61,380 nt of DNA, from assembly GCA_003151745.1 (NCBI GenBank), contig PLYJ01000033.1, forward strand, positions 1 through 61,380. The letters run 5' to 3'. A program made the position numbers and the translations under genes. The DNA is from Bacteroidota bacterium (GTDB lineage Bacteria > Bacteroidota > Bacteroidia > AKYH767-A > 2013-40CM-41-45). Below, one piece after another: positions 8,219 to 16,548 of the stretch (positions are counted from its first letter, which is position 1; each line of letters opens with the position of its first letter). The notes under the pieces were generated by a model. The model was not told where the DNA came from and made no database searches. It saw only the letters and a program-made list of their open reading frames with translations.

Positions 8219-10032
8219 ATGAGAAAAAATATTCTACACGTTTTCGCATTGGTAGTTTTGTTAATCTGCACACTATCAACAAATGCTCAATGGGTGCAGA
8301 CGAACGGGCCTTATGGCGGCGGGGTTAACTGCTTTGCCGTCAGCGGAAGTAACATTTTTGCAGGTACTGATATAGGCGCGTATATATACAATAACAATAG
8401 CAGCAAATGGACGGAAGTATATAACGGTTTGCCATTTAATACTCCTGTCAGTTCATCTGCAATCAGCGGGAGCAACATTTTTGCAGGTACTCAAAAAGGC
8501 GTGTTCTTATCCATCGATAGCGGCAATAGTTGGACGGCTGTGAATAATGGCTTGACTAATCTTTTAGTCAATTCTTTATCTGTCAGCGGAAGCAAAATTT
8601 TTGCAGGAACTGCAGGGGGTGGAGTGTTTGTGTCATACGATAGCGGTTCCAGTTGGTGGACTCTGAATAACGGTTTGACAAATGCTTATGTTGGGCCATT
8701 TGCCTTCAGCGGAAATAATATTTTTGCAGGAACTGACGGTGGTGGCGTGTTTTTATCTACGAACAATGGCAGCAGTTGGGCGGCAGTAAATAACGGCTTG
8801 CAATCAGATACTATTGTTAATTCATTAGCCATAATTGGGAGCAACATTTTTGCAGCAACTTTTAGCGGCGTGTATTCATCCACCAACAACGGCAGTAGCT
8901 GGACAGCAGTTAATATAGGTTTGACAAGTAATGCTGCCTTATCATTAGCCTTTAGCGGGAGCAACATCCTTGCAGGAACTATTCGCAGTGGAGTGTTTTT
9001 TCCACCGACAGCGGCAGCAGTTGGACGAGAGTGAATAACGGCTTGACATATTATACGTGGGTCAATTCATTAATCACCAGCGGTGCCAACATCTTTGCAG
9101 GAATGCGTGGCGGCGGCGTGTTTTTATCTACCGACAGCGGTAGCAGTTGGACGGCAGTGAATAATGGATTAACAGGTACTATTGTATTTTCATTAGCCAT
9201 TAGCGGAAGCAACATCTTTGCAGGAACTGAAGAAGGTGTCTTTTTATCCAATAACAATGGCAGCAGTTGGACGCCAGTGAACAACGGATTGACAAATGCT
9301 ATTGTCTTTTCATTAGCCATTAACGGGAACAGCATTTTTGTAGGAACTGACGGAGGCGGTGTGTTTTTATCCACTAATAACGGCAGCAGTTGAACGGCAG
9401 TAAATAACGGCTTGACAGATACCATTGTCACTTCATTTGCCTTCAGCGGAAGTAACATCTTTGCAGGAACTTATTATGGTCATAGTGGTGTATTTTTATC
9501 CACCAACAATGGCAGCAGTTGGACGGCTGTGAATAATGGCTTAACATTTACTTCTGTTTCGTCATTAGCCATCAGCGGGAGCAATATTTTTGCCGGTGGT
9601 GCCGGTGTGTTTTTATCAACCGACAATGGTAGTAGTTGGACGGCCGTGAATAATGGATTAATAAATCATGATGTCAAATCATTAGCCATTAGTGGAAGCA
9701 ACATTTTTGCAGGAATCTGGGCTGGCGGCGTTTGGAAACGTTCCTTATCAGATATTTTAGCAGTAGAAAACATCACTGCTAATGATAATGACTTTAGTAT
9801 ATATCCCAACCCCGCCACCGACCAACTCACCATTTATACTTCATCTTTTCACAACGAAGTGGTAACGGTTTCGGTGATGAATGTGCTTGGGCAGGAGGCC
9901 TCACCCCCGGCCCCTCTCCTAAGGAGAGGGGAGGATGCGGTGCTTGATGTCAGCAAGCTTGCGTCAGGTATGTATTTTCTTCAATTGAAATCGGAGAGTG
10001 AAAGTGTGGTAAAGAAGTTTGAGAAAGAGTGA
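8219..10032 (+). pseudogene. Broken BNR-like repeat protein with T9SS sorting domain
   Basis: The reading frame has a signal peptide (MRKNILHVFALVVLLICTLS...NAQW), about eleven repeats of roughly 41 residues centred on FLSTNNGSSWTAVNNGLT and SGSNIFAGT, and a C-terminal type A sorting domain (IYPNPATDQLTIYTSSF ... GMYFLQL). Two lesions break it. One A is missing between 9000 and 9001 (GTGTTTTTTCC where sister repeats have GTGTTTTTATCC). A TGA at 9391..9393 replaces the invariant TGG of GSSW. The repeats likely form a sialidase/Ycf48-like beta-propeller displayed outside the cell. It is either a recent pseudogene or carries sequencing errors in repetitive DNA. The 21-bp array lies directly upstream. 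Confidence 0.85.
9898..9932. repeat. C/G-rich palindrome inside a T9SS sorting domain (copy 1)
   Basis: CCCCTCTCC-TAA-GGAGAGGGG interrupts the sorting-domain code immediately after VLGQEASPP, adding a Pro/Leu/Arg-rich stretch before the conserved DVSKLASGMYFLQL. The insertion keeps the frame. Confidence 0.75.
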
Positions 10033-10062
10033 ATGCGTGCTAATCGTTAATCATCAAATGAA

Positions 10063-12057
10063 ATGAAAGGACAAGTATTCCTGTTAACATTTATAATCAG
10101 CATAAACTTTACAAATGCACAATGGCAGCAAACCAATGGACCTTATGGAGGCATTATTTATTGTATGGCTGCAAGCGGAACAAATATTTTTGCAGGGAGC
10201 TTCAACGGTGTGTTTTTATCTACTAATAATGGTGCAAGTTGGACTGCTGTTAATAACGGTTTGCCAAATTCCAAGATTTTAACCTTAACGATAAGCGGAA
10301 CGAATATTTTTGCAGGCTCCAGCGATGGTATATATGTATCTTTCAATAACGGGTCAAGCTGGAGGGCAGTTAATAACAACCTGATTAGTACTTTGATTAT
10401 CTCAATGGTTATAAGCAATGGAAATATTTTTGCGGGAACCAGCAGCGGGGTCTTTTTATATTCAGACAATGGAAGCATCTGGACGGCAGTAAATAACGGA
10501 TTATCCAGTAAACATGTTGAAGCAATGGCTGCAATGGGAACAAGCATTTTTGTTTCCACCTGGAGTGGAGTTTATTTGTCCACTGATAGTGGAGCGACCT
10601 GGAAGCTTAGCGAAAATGGATTGGCCGATCCTAACGTGAGATCATTTTCTGTAAACGGAACAACTATTTACGCAGCAACTCCTTTTCACGGGGTGTATTT
10701 ATCTATTGATGCAGGGGCAAACTGGGCACCTGCTAATAATGGCTTGACATTTCCCTCAGTTTTTTCATTCGCAATAAGCGGATCGAATATTTTTACTGGA
10801 ACCAAGGGCGGTGTATTTTTATCAACTAATGGTGGGGCAAGCTGGACAGAGGCTGATAGCGGTTTAACCGGCACAAATGTTTCCTGCTGCACTTCAATCG
10901 GAACCGATATTTTTGCTGCAACAAATGGAAGCGGTATCTTTTTAACTTCGGACAGCGGAGCAAGTTGGACGCCTGTTAATACCGGCTTGACTACTATTAA
11001 TCCAATGGGCGGTGAGACGGGTTCCGATGTATCTTCATTGACTGCATGCGGAACGAATGTTTTTGCAGGAAGTAGTAGTGACGGAATGTTTGTAACAAGT
11101 AATAATGGATCAAGCTGGACGATGGATAGCAAGGGCTTAACAGACTCCTTCTATGTAACCATGGCAATTTATTCAATACTTGCAACCGGAACGAATATTT
11201 TTGCGGCAACAGATGTCGGCATCTTTTTATCCCGCGACACAGGATCAAGCTGGACACCGGTTACTAATGGTTTGCCGCCGGACACAGCTTCTTCCAACAC
11301 GACTATTTTTTTGTCATTAGCATCCTTTGGGGCAAATATTTTTGCAGGGACGTATCAACATGGCATGTTTTTATCCATTGACAGCGGTGCAAGTTGGAAG
11401 GCCGTTACAAGCTTACCAGACAGTATTGATATTTTTGCATTAGCAGTAATTGGAAGAAATGTTTTTGCAAGCAATAATGGACAGGTATTCTTATCCCAAG
11501 ATACCGGTACAAGCTGGACACTGATTGATAATGGGTTACCGGGAAGCGGCATTTCATCATTCGTTGTATATGGTACGAATATTTTTGCGGGAACGGAAGG
11601 TGGCGGCGTTTATTTGTCGTCCAATAACGGAGCACTTTGGACGTCTGTTAATGATGGTTTAACATTCCCCAATGTTCAATCATTATATATAAGCGGAACG
11701 AATATTTATGCAGGGACAACCGGTGAAGGAACCTGGAAACGTTCCTTATCAGATATTTTAACTTCAACAGTGAATATCAGTGTTGACAATATTGGCTTTA
11801 ATATTTTCCCTAACCCCGCCACCAACCGACTCACTATTCATACTACATCTTTTCACAATGAAGCAGTGATGGTTTCGGTGATGAATGTGCTTGGGCAGGA
11901 GGCCTCACCCCCGGCCCATCTTTCCCGAAAAATCGGGACAGGCACCGGAGAAGGGGAGGATGCGGTGATTGATGTTTCGAAGCTTACGGCGGGAATGTAT
12001 TTTCTTCAATTGAAGTCATTGGATGGATCGTTTATAAAGAAGTTTGTAAAGGAATAA
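10063..12057 (+). CDS. BNR-like repeat surface protein with T9SS sorting domain
   Basis: A 664-residue exported protein: signal peptide (MKGQVFLLTFIISINFTNAQ), then about twelve repeats of roughly 40-46 residues (GVFLSTNNGASWTAVNNGL and SGTNIFAG motifs, resembling BNR/Ycf48 propeller blades), then a type A sorting domain of about 75 residues (NIFPNPATNRLTIHTTSF ... GMYFLQLKS). It probably folds as one or two beta-propellers and is exported by T9SS to the surface. Its sorting domain is nearly identical at DNA level to that of the broken upstream gene and carries the same in-frame repeat insertion (11908..11955). Ligand unknown. Confidence 0.85.
   Translation: MKGQVFLLTFIISINFTNAQWQQTNGPYGGIIYCMAASGTNIFAGSFNGVFLSTNNGASWTAVNNGLPNSKILTLTISGTNIFAGSSDGIYVSFNNGSSWRAVNNNLISTLIISMVISNGNIFAGTSSGVFLYSDNGSIWTAVNNGLSSKHVEAMAAMGTSIFVSTWSGVYLSTDSGATWKLSENGLADPNVRSFSVNGTTIYAATPFHGVYLSIDAGANWAPANNGLTFPSVFSFAISGSNIFTGTKGGVFLSTNGGASWTEADSGLTGTNVSCCTSIGTDIFAATNGSGIFLTSDSGASWTPVNTGLTTINPMGGETGSDVSSLTACGTNVFAGSSSDGMFVTSNNGSSWTMDSKGLTDSFYVTMAIYSILATGTNIFAATDVGIFLSRDTGSSWTPVTNGLPPDTASSNTTIFLSLASFGANIFAGTYQHGMFLSIDSGASWKAVTSLPDSIDIFALAVIGRNVFASNNGQVFLSQDTGTSWTLIDNGLPGSGISSFVVYGTNIFAGTEGGGVYLSSNNGALWTSVNDGLTFPNVQSLYISGTNIYAGTTGEGTWKRSLSDILTSTVNISVDNIGFNIFPNPATNRLTIHTTSFHNEAVMVSVMNVLGQEASPPAHLSRKIGTGTGEGEDAVIDVSKLTAGMYFLQLKSLDGSFIKKFVKE
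11908..11955. repeat. C/G-rich repeat inside a T9SS sorting domain (copy 2)
   Basis: It occupies the same site as the copy at 9898..9932, directly after VLGQEASPP, but the inside has diverged. The segment CCCGAAAAATCGGGA gives a small hairpin. The frame is preserved and the sorting domain resumes with DVSKL. Confidence 0.65.
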
Positions 12058-12131
12058 AGATCGGTTCTTGATCATTTTCGGTCATTTTTTCGACCTTACT
12101 GTAATTTAAAATGATAAAAAGAGGCTGCTTG

Positions 12132-12162
12132 TTTGGTTATTTACATGCTTTTACTACATTTG
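12132..12162 (+). promoter_or_regulatory. Promoter of rplU-rpmA
   Basis: TTTG (12132..12135) and TACATTTG (12155..12162) are separated by exactly 19 bases, a full match to the Bacteroidota -33/-7 consensus. The start would lie near 12168, leaving a leader of about 40 bases before rplU. Confidence 0.85.
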
Positions 12163-12209
12163 CAACCCCAATTTAGAAAGGGGTATTAGAAACATTAAAT
12201 TTTTCGAAA

Positions 12210-12554
12210 ATGTACGCAATTGTAAACATAGCGGGTCAGCAATTTAAGGTGGAGAAAGACCAACAGATAATCGTTCACCGTTTAGCTACGGAAGAAGGGA
12301 AGAGCGTTGACTTCAAAGACCTTGTTATGGTTGATGATAAAGGCAAAATAAAAATGGGGGCAGATGCGTTGAAGGGTGCATTTATTTCGGCCAAGGTGAT
12401 CTCTCATCTTCGCGGTGATAAAGTAATTATCTTCAAAAAGAAAAGAAGAAAAGGATATCAGAAGCAGACAGGTCACAGGCAGGATCTTACCAAGATTCAA
12501 ATCGAATCTATTTCTTTAAAATCAAAAGAAAGCAAGGCAACTAAAGAGGCGTAA
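12210..12554 (+). CDS. rplU: 50S ribosomal protein L21
   Basis: A 114-residue bL21 of the large ribosomal subunit, recognised from MYAIVNIAGQQFKVEKDQQI at the start and the basic KKRRKGYQKQTGHRQ segment near residues 75-90, which binds 23S rRNA. The last residues form a short Ser/Lys tail. It is followed 28 bases later by rpmA, the usual gene pair, under one promoter. Confidence 0.97.
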   Translation: MYAIVNIAGQQFKVEKDQQIIVHRLATEEGKSVDFKDLVMVDDKGKIKMGADALKGAFISAKVISHLRGDKVIIFKKKRRKGYQKQTGHRQDLTKIQIESISLKSKESKATKEA

Positions 12555-12582
12555 TAACTTTAAACTTTAAACTCATTTTAAG

Positions 12583-12849
12583 ATGGCACATAAGAAAGGC
12601 GTTGGTAGTTCAAGAAATGGACGCGAATCTCACAGCAAAAGATTGGGCATAAAAATATTCGGCGGACAAAAAGTAGTTGCCGGAAACATTATCGTTCGCC
12701 AACGCGGCACCAAGCATCACCCGGGTGATAACGTAGGCATTGGAAAAGACCATACGCTTTTTTCATTGATTAACGGAGTGGTTGTTTTCAAAAAGAAAGC
12801 AAACGACAAGACCCACGTTTCAGTTCTTCCTGTTCAGGCAGAAGCTTAA
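12583..12849 (+). CDS. rpmA: 50S ribosomal protein L27
   Basis: An 88-residue bL27, whose N-terminal tail reaches the peptidyl transferase centre. The family start [16 protein letters not shown] and [20 protein letters not shown] are intact. The N-terminus has no Firmicutes-type cleavable extension. A hairpin with a T-run follows 27 bases after the stop. Confidence 0.97.
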   Translation: MAHKKGVGSSRNGRESHSKRLGIKIFGGQKVVAGNIIVRQRGTKHHPGDNVGIGKDHTLFSLINGVVVFKKKANDKTHVSVLPVQAEA

Positions 12850-12875
12850 AAACATTTTTTGGTTTTAAATGAGAG

Positions 12876-12900
12876 ATCCCGCACATGCGGGATTTTTTAT
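12876..12900 (+). terminator. Rho-independent terminator made from a CCCGCA palindrome
   Basis: ATCCCGCA-CA-TGCGGGAT followed by TTTTT forms a strong hairpin with a T-run downstream of rpmA. The stem is the same palindrome that is inserted inside metG and rluB, so a dispersed repeat may have been recruited as terminator. Confidence 0.85.
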
Positions 12901-12910
12901 TTGTGGCCAT

Positions 12911-12993
12911 CGGAACGCGGATTTTTATGATGGTTATGCTTTACGCTGATAAAAAATCATACTGTATCTTAATCATCATAAAAATCCGCGTTC
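12911..12993. repeat. GAACGCGGATTT hairpin element, copy 1
   Basis: The termini are perfect inverted repeats of 20 bases (GAACGCGGATTTTTATGATG and complement), with a further imperfect stem inside. It lies in the convergent gap between rpmA and metG. Related copies are at 37551..37631 and 58183..58263, and a half copy is at 58651..58679 beside a GxxExxY gene. Confidence 0.88.
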
Positions 12994-12995
12994 TA

Positions 12996-15098
12996 TTATC
13001 TTACAGTACCACCATTGTCAATAACCTTGGTGGGAGCAACAAAAGCTAATTCACCATTTGCATTCTCCGCCATCAATATCATGCCTTGCGATTCAATGCC
13101 TTTAATTTTTCGTGGTTCAAGGTTTACTAAAATGCTCACCTGCTGACCAATTATTTTCTCAGGTTCATAAAAAGCGGCAATGCCTGAAACAACAATACGT
13201 TTGTCAATGCCTGTATCAATAGTCAACTTTAAAAGCTTATCCGTTTTCGGAACACGCTCAGCAGCGAGAATGGTTCCAATGCGAATATCCATTTTTGAAA
13301 ACTCATCAAACGTAGTGCTGGACTTCGCGCTTGCTTCGGCGGGGGGTGCATTTGATGCGGCATTTGTTGGTTCGGATTGATTCAGGGTTTTAGAGGAATT
13401 AAGTTTTTGAATTTGTTTTTCAATGACGTCGTCTTCCACTTTTTCAAATAGTAATGCAGGAGTGCCAAGCTGATGACCGGGTTTAAGCACCTGTCCCTCC
13501 AAATGAGTCCATTGCATTTTTTCGATGTTGAGCATCTTAAGAATATTGGCTGAAGTATCTGGTAAAAACGGCTCAGCGAGAACAGCTAAGTAAGCCGTGA
13601 TCTCCAATGACATATATAGAATAGTAGCAACACGATCAGGATCTGTTTTAACTAGCTTCCAGGGTTCCGTATCGGCAAGATATTTATTTCCTGTGCGGGC
13701 CAAATCAATCAGTTCTGCCAATGCTTCACGAAAACGATATTTTTCGATGGCCTCACCGATATTTTTCTTTGCCCGCTTCATGGCAGCAACACACTCTTTT
13801 TCAAGATCGGTGGCGTTGCCATGTTGCGGTACCTTGCTTTCATAATAGTTCTTTGTCAGCACCAGTGTCCTGTTCACGAAGTTTCCGAAGATGGCAACCA
13901 GCTCATTATTCACTCTTGCCTGGAAATCTTTCCAGGTGAATTCACTGTCCTTTGTTTCCGGTGCAATCGAAGTGAGCACGTAACGCAATTCATCCTGCTT
14001 GTTCGGAAACGCTTCCAAATATTCATGCAGCCAAACAGCCCAGTTGCGTGAAGTGGAAATTTTATCTCCTTCCAGATTCAGAAACTCATTAGCCGGAACA
14101 TTTTCCGGTAAAATAAATTCTCCTTCTGCCTTAAGCATGGCGGGAAAAATGAGGCAATGAAAAACAATATTATCCTTCCCTATAAAATGAATCAACTTAG
14201 TTTCAGGATCGCACCAATAGTTTTTCCATTGCTCTTTAAATTTCGGATTTCGTCCCGCACGTGCGGGATCGGATTTCGGATTTTTTTCAAATAATGCTTT
14301 TGTTGCAGATATATAACCAATAGGTGCATCAAACCAGACATATAGCACCTTGCCCTTTGCATCAGGCAATGGAACAGGAACGCCCCAATCAAGATCGCGC
14401 GTTACGGCTCTTGGCTGCAAGCCCTGATCTAACCAGGATTTACATTGTCCCAATACATTATTCTTCCACTCTCCTTCCTTGCTTCTTATCCATTTGTCAA
14501 GCCACTCGTTCTGCATTTTATCAAGAGGCAGATACCAGTGTTTTGTTTTCTTTAATATCGGCGGCTTTCCGCTAAGCTGTGAATGAGGATTAATAAGATC
14601 GCGCGGAGATAAACTCGTTCCGCATTTTTCGCATTGATCGCCGTATGCATTCGAGTTGCCGCAATTGGGACAGGTACCTACTATGTAACGATCAGCCAAA
14701 AACATTTGCGTCTCTTCATCAAAATACTGTTCACTTTCTTCTGTGATGAAAACATTTTTGTCGTACAAGGTTGTGAAAAAGGCAGAAGCTGTTTCATAAT
14801 GTATCTTATCGCTTGTGCGGTGATATATATCAAATGAAATGCCGAAGTCGGCAAAGCTCTTTTTAATGATGCCATGATATTTATCTACTACTTGCTGAGG
14901 AGTGATGCCTTCCTTCCGTGCGCGTAAAGTAATGGGCACTCCATGTTCATCCGAGCCGCAGATGAAGATTACATCTTCCCCTTTCAGACGAAGATACCGC
15001 ACAAAAATATCAGCAGGAAGATAAGCACCGGCAAGATGACCTATATGGATTGGACCGTTGGCGTATGGCAGTGCAGCGGTGACGGTGTATCGGGACAT
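12996..15098 (-). CDS. metG: Methionyl-tRNA synthetase
   Basis: A 700-residue class I synthetase that charges tRNA-Met. Visible: [11 protein letters not shown] (HIGH motif, residues 11-21), zinc knuckle [23 protein letters not shown] loop (KMSKS equivalent) near 343-349, and a C-terminal EMAP-II-like tRNA-binding domain ([19 protein letters not shown]). Residues around 277-284 (SDPARAGR) derive from a perfect 16-bp palindrome at 14253..14268 inserted in frame near the end of the catalytic region, with NPK on both sides. Since the gene is essential, the insertion must be tolerated. Confidence 0.96.
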   Translation of the reverse strand: MSRYTVTAALPYANGPIHIGHLAGAYLPADIFVRYLRLKGEDVIFICGSDEHGVPITLRARKEGITPQQVVDKYHGIIKKSFADFGISFDIYHRTSDKIHYETASAFFTTLYDKNVFITEESEQYFDEETQMFLADRYIVGTCPNCGNSNAYGDQCEKCGTSLSPRDLINPHSQLSGKPPILKKTKHWYLPLDKMQNEWLDKWIRSKEGEWKNNVLGQCKSWLDQGLQPRAVTRDLDWGVPVPLPDAKGKVLYVWFDAPIGYISATKALFEKNPKSDPARAGRNPKFKEQWKNYWCDPETKLIHFIGKDNIVFHCLIFPAMLKAEGEFILPENVPANEFLNLEGDKISTSRNWAVWLHEYLEAFPNKQDELRYVLTSIAPETKDSEFTWKDFQARVNNELVAIFGNFVNRTLVLTKNYYESKVPQHGNATDLEKECVAAMKRAKKNIGEAIEKYRFREALAELIDLARTGNKYLADTEPWKLVKTDPDRVATILYMSLEITAYLAVLAEPFLPDTSANILKMLNIEKMQWTHLEGQVLKPGHQLGTPALLFEKVEDDVIEKQIQKLNSSKTLNQSEPTNAASNAPPAEASAKSSTTFDEFSKMDIRIGTILAAERVPKTDKLLKLTIDTGIDKRIVVSGIAAFYEPEKIIGQQVSILVNLEPRKIKGIESQGMILMAENANGELAFVAPTKVIDNGGTVR
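14243..14278. repeat. PARAG palindrome inserted in metG with flanking 10-bp direct repeats
   Basis: TCCCGCACGTGCGGGA (14253..14268) is a perfect 16-base palindrome. It is flanked exactly by TCGGATTTCG at 14243..14252 and again at 14269..14278, which looks like a target-site duplication, although the local CGGATTT sequence is itself repetitive. Read on the minus strand it encodes DPARAG. Confidence 0.85.
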
Positions 15099-15103
15099 AA
15101 AGA

Positions 15104-15186
15104 TGTTTAAGGTTTAATATTTAAGGTCTAGGGTTGTTTTGTGCAATAACATTAAACGTTAAACCTTAAACTTTAAATTTTAAATT
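15104..15186. repeat. TTTAAGGTTTAA-word hairpin upstream of metG
   Basis: Left arm 15104..15128 (GTTTAAGGTTTAATATTTAA and on); right arm 15148..15186 (AACATTAAACGTTAAACCTT and on). It lies in the divergent gap between metG and the LD-carboxypeptidase gene and would be in the metG leader. Confidence 0.8.
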
Positions 15187-15191
15187 CGCGC

Positions 15192-15199
15192 CAAAGATA
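15192..15199 (-). promoter_or_regulatory. Possible -7 element for metG (TATCTTTG)
   Basis: On the minus strand TATCTTTG matches TAnnTTTG. It lies 94 bases before the metG start with the hairpin in between. No clear TTTG is seen upstream. Confidence 0.45.
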
Positions 15200-15205
15200 C
15201 TAAAC

Positions 15206-16114
15206 GTGATTACTCCTCCATATTTGAAAGCCGGAGACGGTGTTGCCATCATTGCCACTGCACGTAAAGTGAAGAAGGCAGAGGTTAAAGCTGCTATAAG
15301 CATACTTGAATCGTGGGGGCTTGACGTGAAGCCCGGAAAAAATCTTTTCAAAGATCAAAACCAATTTGCCGGAAGCGATGAAGAACGTTTGGATGATTTG
15401 CAACGCGCGCTGAATAATAAAAATGTCAAGGCTATTCTTGTTGCACGCGGTGGTTACGGTTCGGTAAGGGTCATTGACAAAGTTGAATTCAAGCGATTCA
15501 TTAATAATCCAAAATGGATTATCGGCTTCAGCGACATCACGGTTCTTCATTCTCATGTTCATACGCATTGTGGTGTGGAGACCATACATGCACCCATGTT
15601 GCTCAATATTCCTAATCTCAGCGAACAGGCGCTTAATGTTTATAAGGATGCATTATTCGGTAAGCGGTTGAGCTATGCCGTCTCCAAGCAAACTCCCCTC
15701 CAGTTGAAGATGAACAGGGCAGGTGCTGGCAAGGGGATGTTAGTGGGTGGAAATCTTTCACTGCTTTATTCTCTGATTGGATCGCCATCTGATATAGACA
15801 CCAACGGCAAAATTCTTTTCATCGAGGACCTTGATGAATATCTCTACCACATTGACCGCATGATGATGAACCTGAAACGCACAGGCAAACTACAAAACCT
15901 TGCAGGGCTTGTCGTTGGAGGCATGACAGAAATGAAGGATAATGAGATTCCGTTTGGCAAAACAGCAGAGGAAATTATTTTAGATGTAGTGGCTGAATAC
16001 AATTACCCTGTGTGTTTTGGATTCCGTTCCGGGCATTTGAAGGATAACTATCCTTTGATTTTCGGAAGGGAGGTTTCATTGAAGGTAGGTGAGAAGATTG
16101 AGTTGATCTTTTAA
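15206..16114 (+). CDS. ldcA: Murein LD-carboxypeptidase (peptidase S66)
   Basis: A 302-residue cytoplasmic protein of the LdcA family, which removes the terminal D-Ala from recycled murein tetrapeptides. Family marks: ITPPYLKAGDGVAIIATARK at the start, the ARGGYGS turn with the nucleophilic Ser, GFSDITVLH, and the late FIEDLDEYLYHIDRMM and CFGFRSGH segments. The start codon is GTG at 15206; no ATG is available near the conserved N-terminus. It is followed 8 bases later by a YraN gene, suggesting one transcript. Confidence 0.88.
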   Translation: MITPPYLKAGDGVAIIATARKVKKAEVKAAISILESWGLDVKPGKNLFKDQNQFAGSDEERLDDLQRALNNKNVKAILVARGGYGSVRVIDKVEFKRFINNPKWIIGFSDITVLHSHVHTHCGVETIHAPMLLNIPNLSEQALNVYKDALFGKRLSYAVSKQTPLQLKMNRAGAGKGMLVGGNLSLLYSLIGSPSDIDTNGKILFIEDLDEYLYHIDRMMMNLKRTGKLQNLAGLVVGGMTEMKDNEIPFGKTAEEIILDVVAEYNYPVCFGFRSGHLKDNYPLIFGREVSLKVGEKIELIF

Positions 16115-16122
16115 TTTAAACC

Positions 16123-16482
16123 ATGACGAAAGAAGAACTTGGCAAACTCGGTGAAGAACTGGCTTGTGAAATGCTTAGTAAAAAGGGCTATTTCATTAAG
16201 AAACGCAACTATCGTTTCGATAGAGCTGAGGTGGACATCATCGCAGAGAAAGATAAGATGATTGTGTTTGTGGAAGTGAAAGCACGAGAGTCAGATTATT
16301 TGAGTGATGCAGCGTTATTGGTTCCCATGAAAAAGCAAAAGCAAATCATTAAAGCAGCTGATGCTTACCTGAAAGAGAATGATCTTGACAATGAAGGACG
16401 TTTTGATATCGTAATCGCCATCATCAACAGTAAATATAAAAAGCTGGATCATTTAGAGGATGCTTTCTATCCAACCCTCTGA
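16123..16482 (+). CDS. YraN/UPF0102 family nuclease-like protein
   Basis: A 119-residue protein of the YraN (UPF0102) family with a restriction-endonuclease-like fold. The signature GEELACEMLSKKGYFI, then RAEVDIIAEK and FVEVKAR, supplies the D...ExK catalytic triad. It lies directly after the LD-carboxypeptidase gene. Its substrate in the cell is not established; a role in DNA repair or processing is usually assumed. Confidence 0.9.
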   Translation: MTKEELGKLGEELACEMLSKKGYFIKKRNYRFDRAEVDIIAEKDKMIVFVEVKARESDYLSDAALLVPMKKQKQIIKAADAYLKENDLDNEGRFDIVIAIINSKYKKLDHLEDAFYPTL

Positions 16483-16522
16483 TTTACTGCATATTTAGTG
16501 CCCTCTGCCTCCTTTATTTGGC

Positions 16523-16530
16523 TACCTTTG
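16523..16530 (+). promoter_or_regulatory. -7 element before the rluB-type gene (TACCTTTG)
   Basis: TACCTTTG matches TAnnTTTG and ends 18 bases before the ATG at 16549, implying a short leader. The -33 part is unclear. Confidence 0.5.
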
Positions 16531-16548
16531 ACGCCCAATTAATTATAT

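Noticed and set aside
10158..11635. Several minus-strand open frames opposite the BNR genes (also near 21.7-22.7 kb)
   Set aside because: They mirror the repeats on the opposite strand (LLPLLVDKNTPPPSVPAKM pattern) and are shadows of the real genes.
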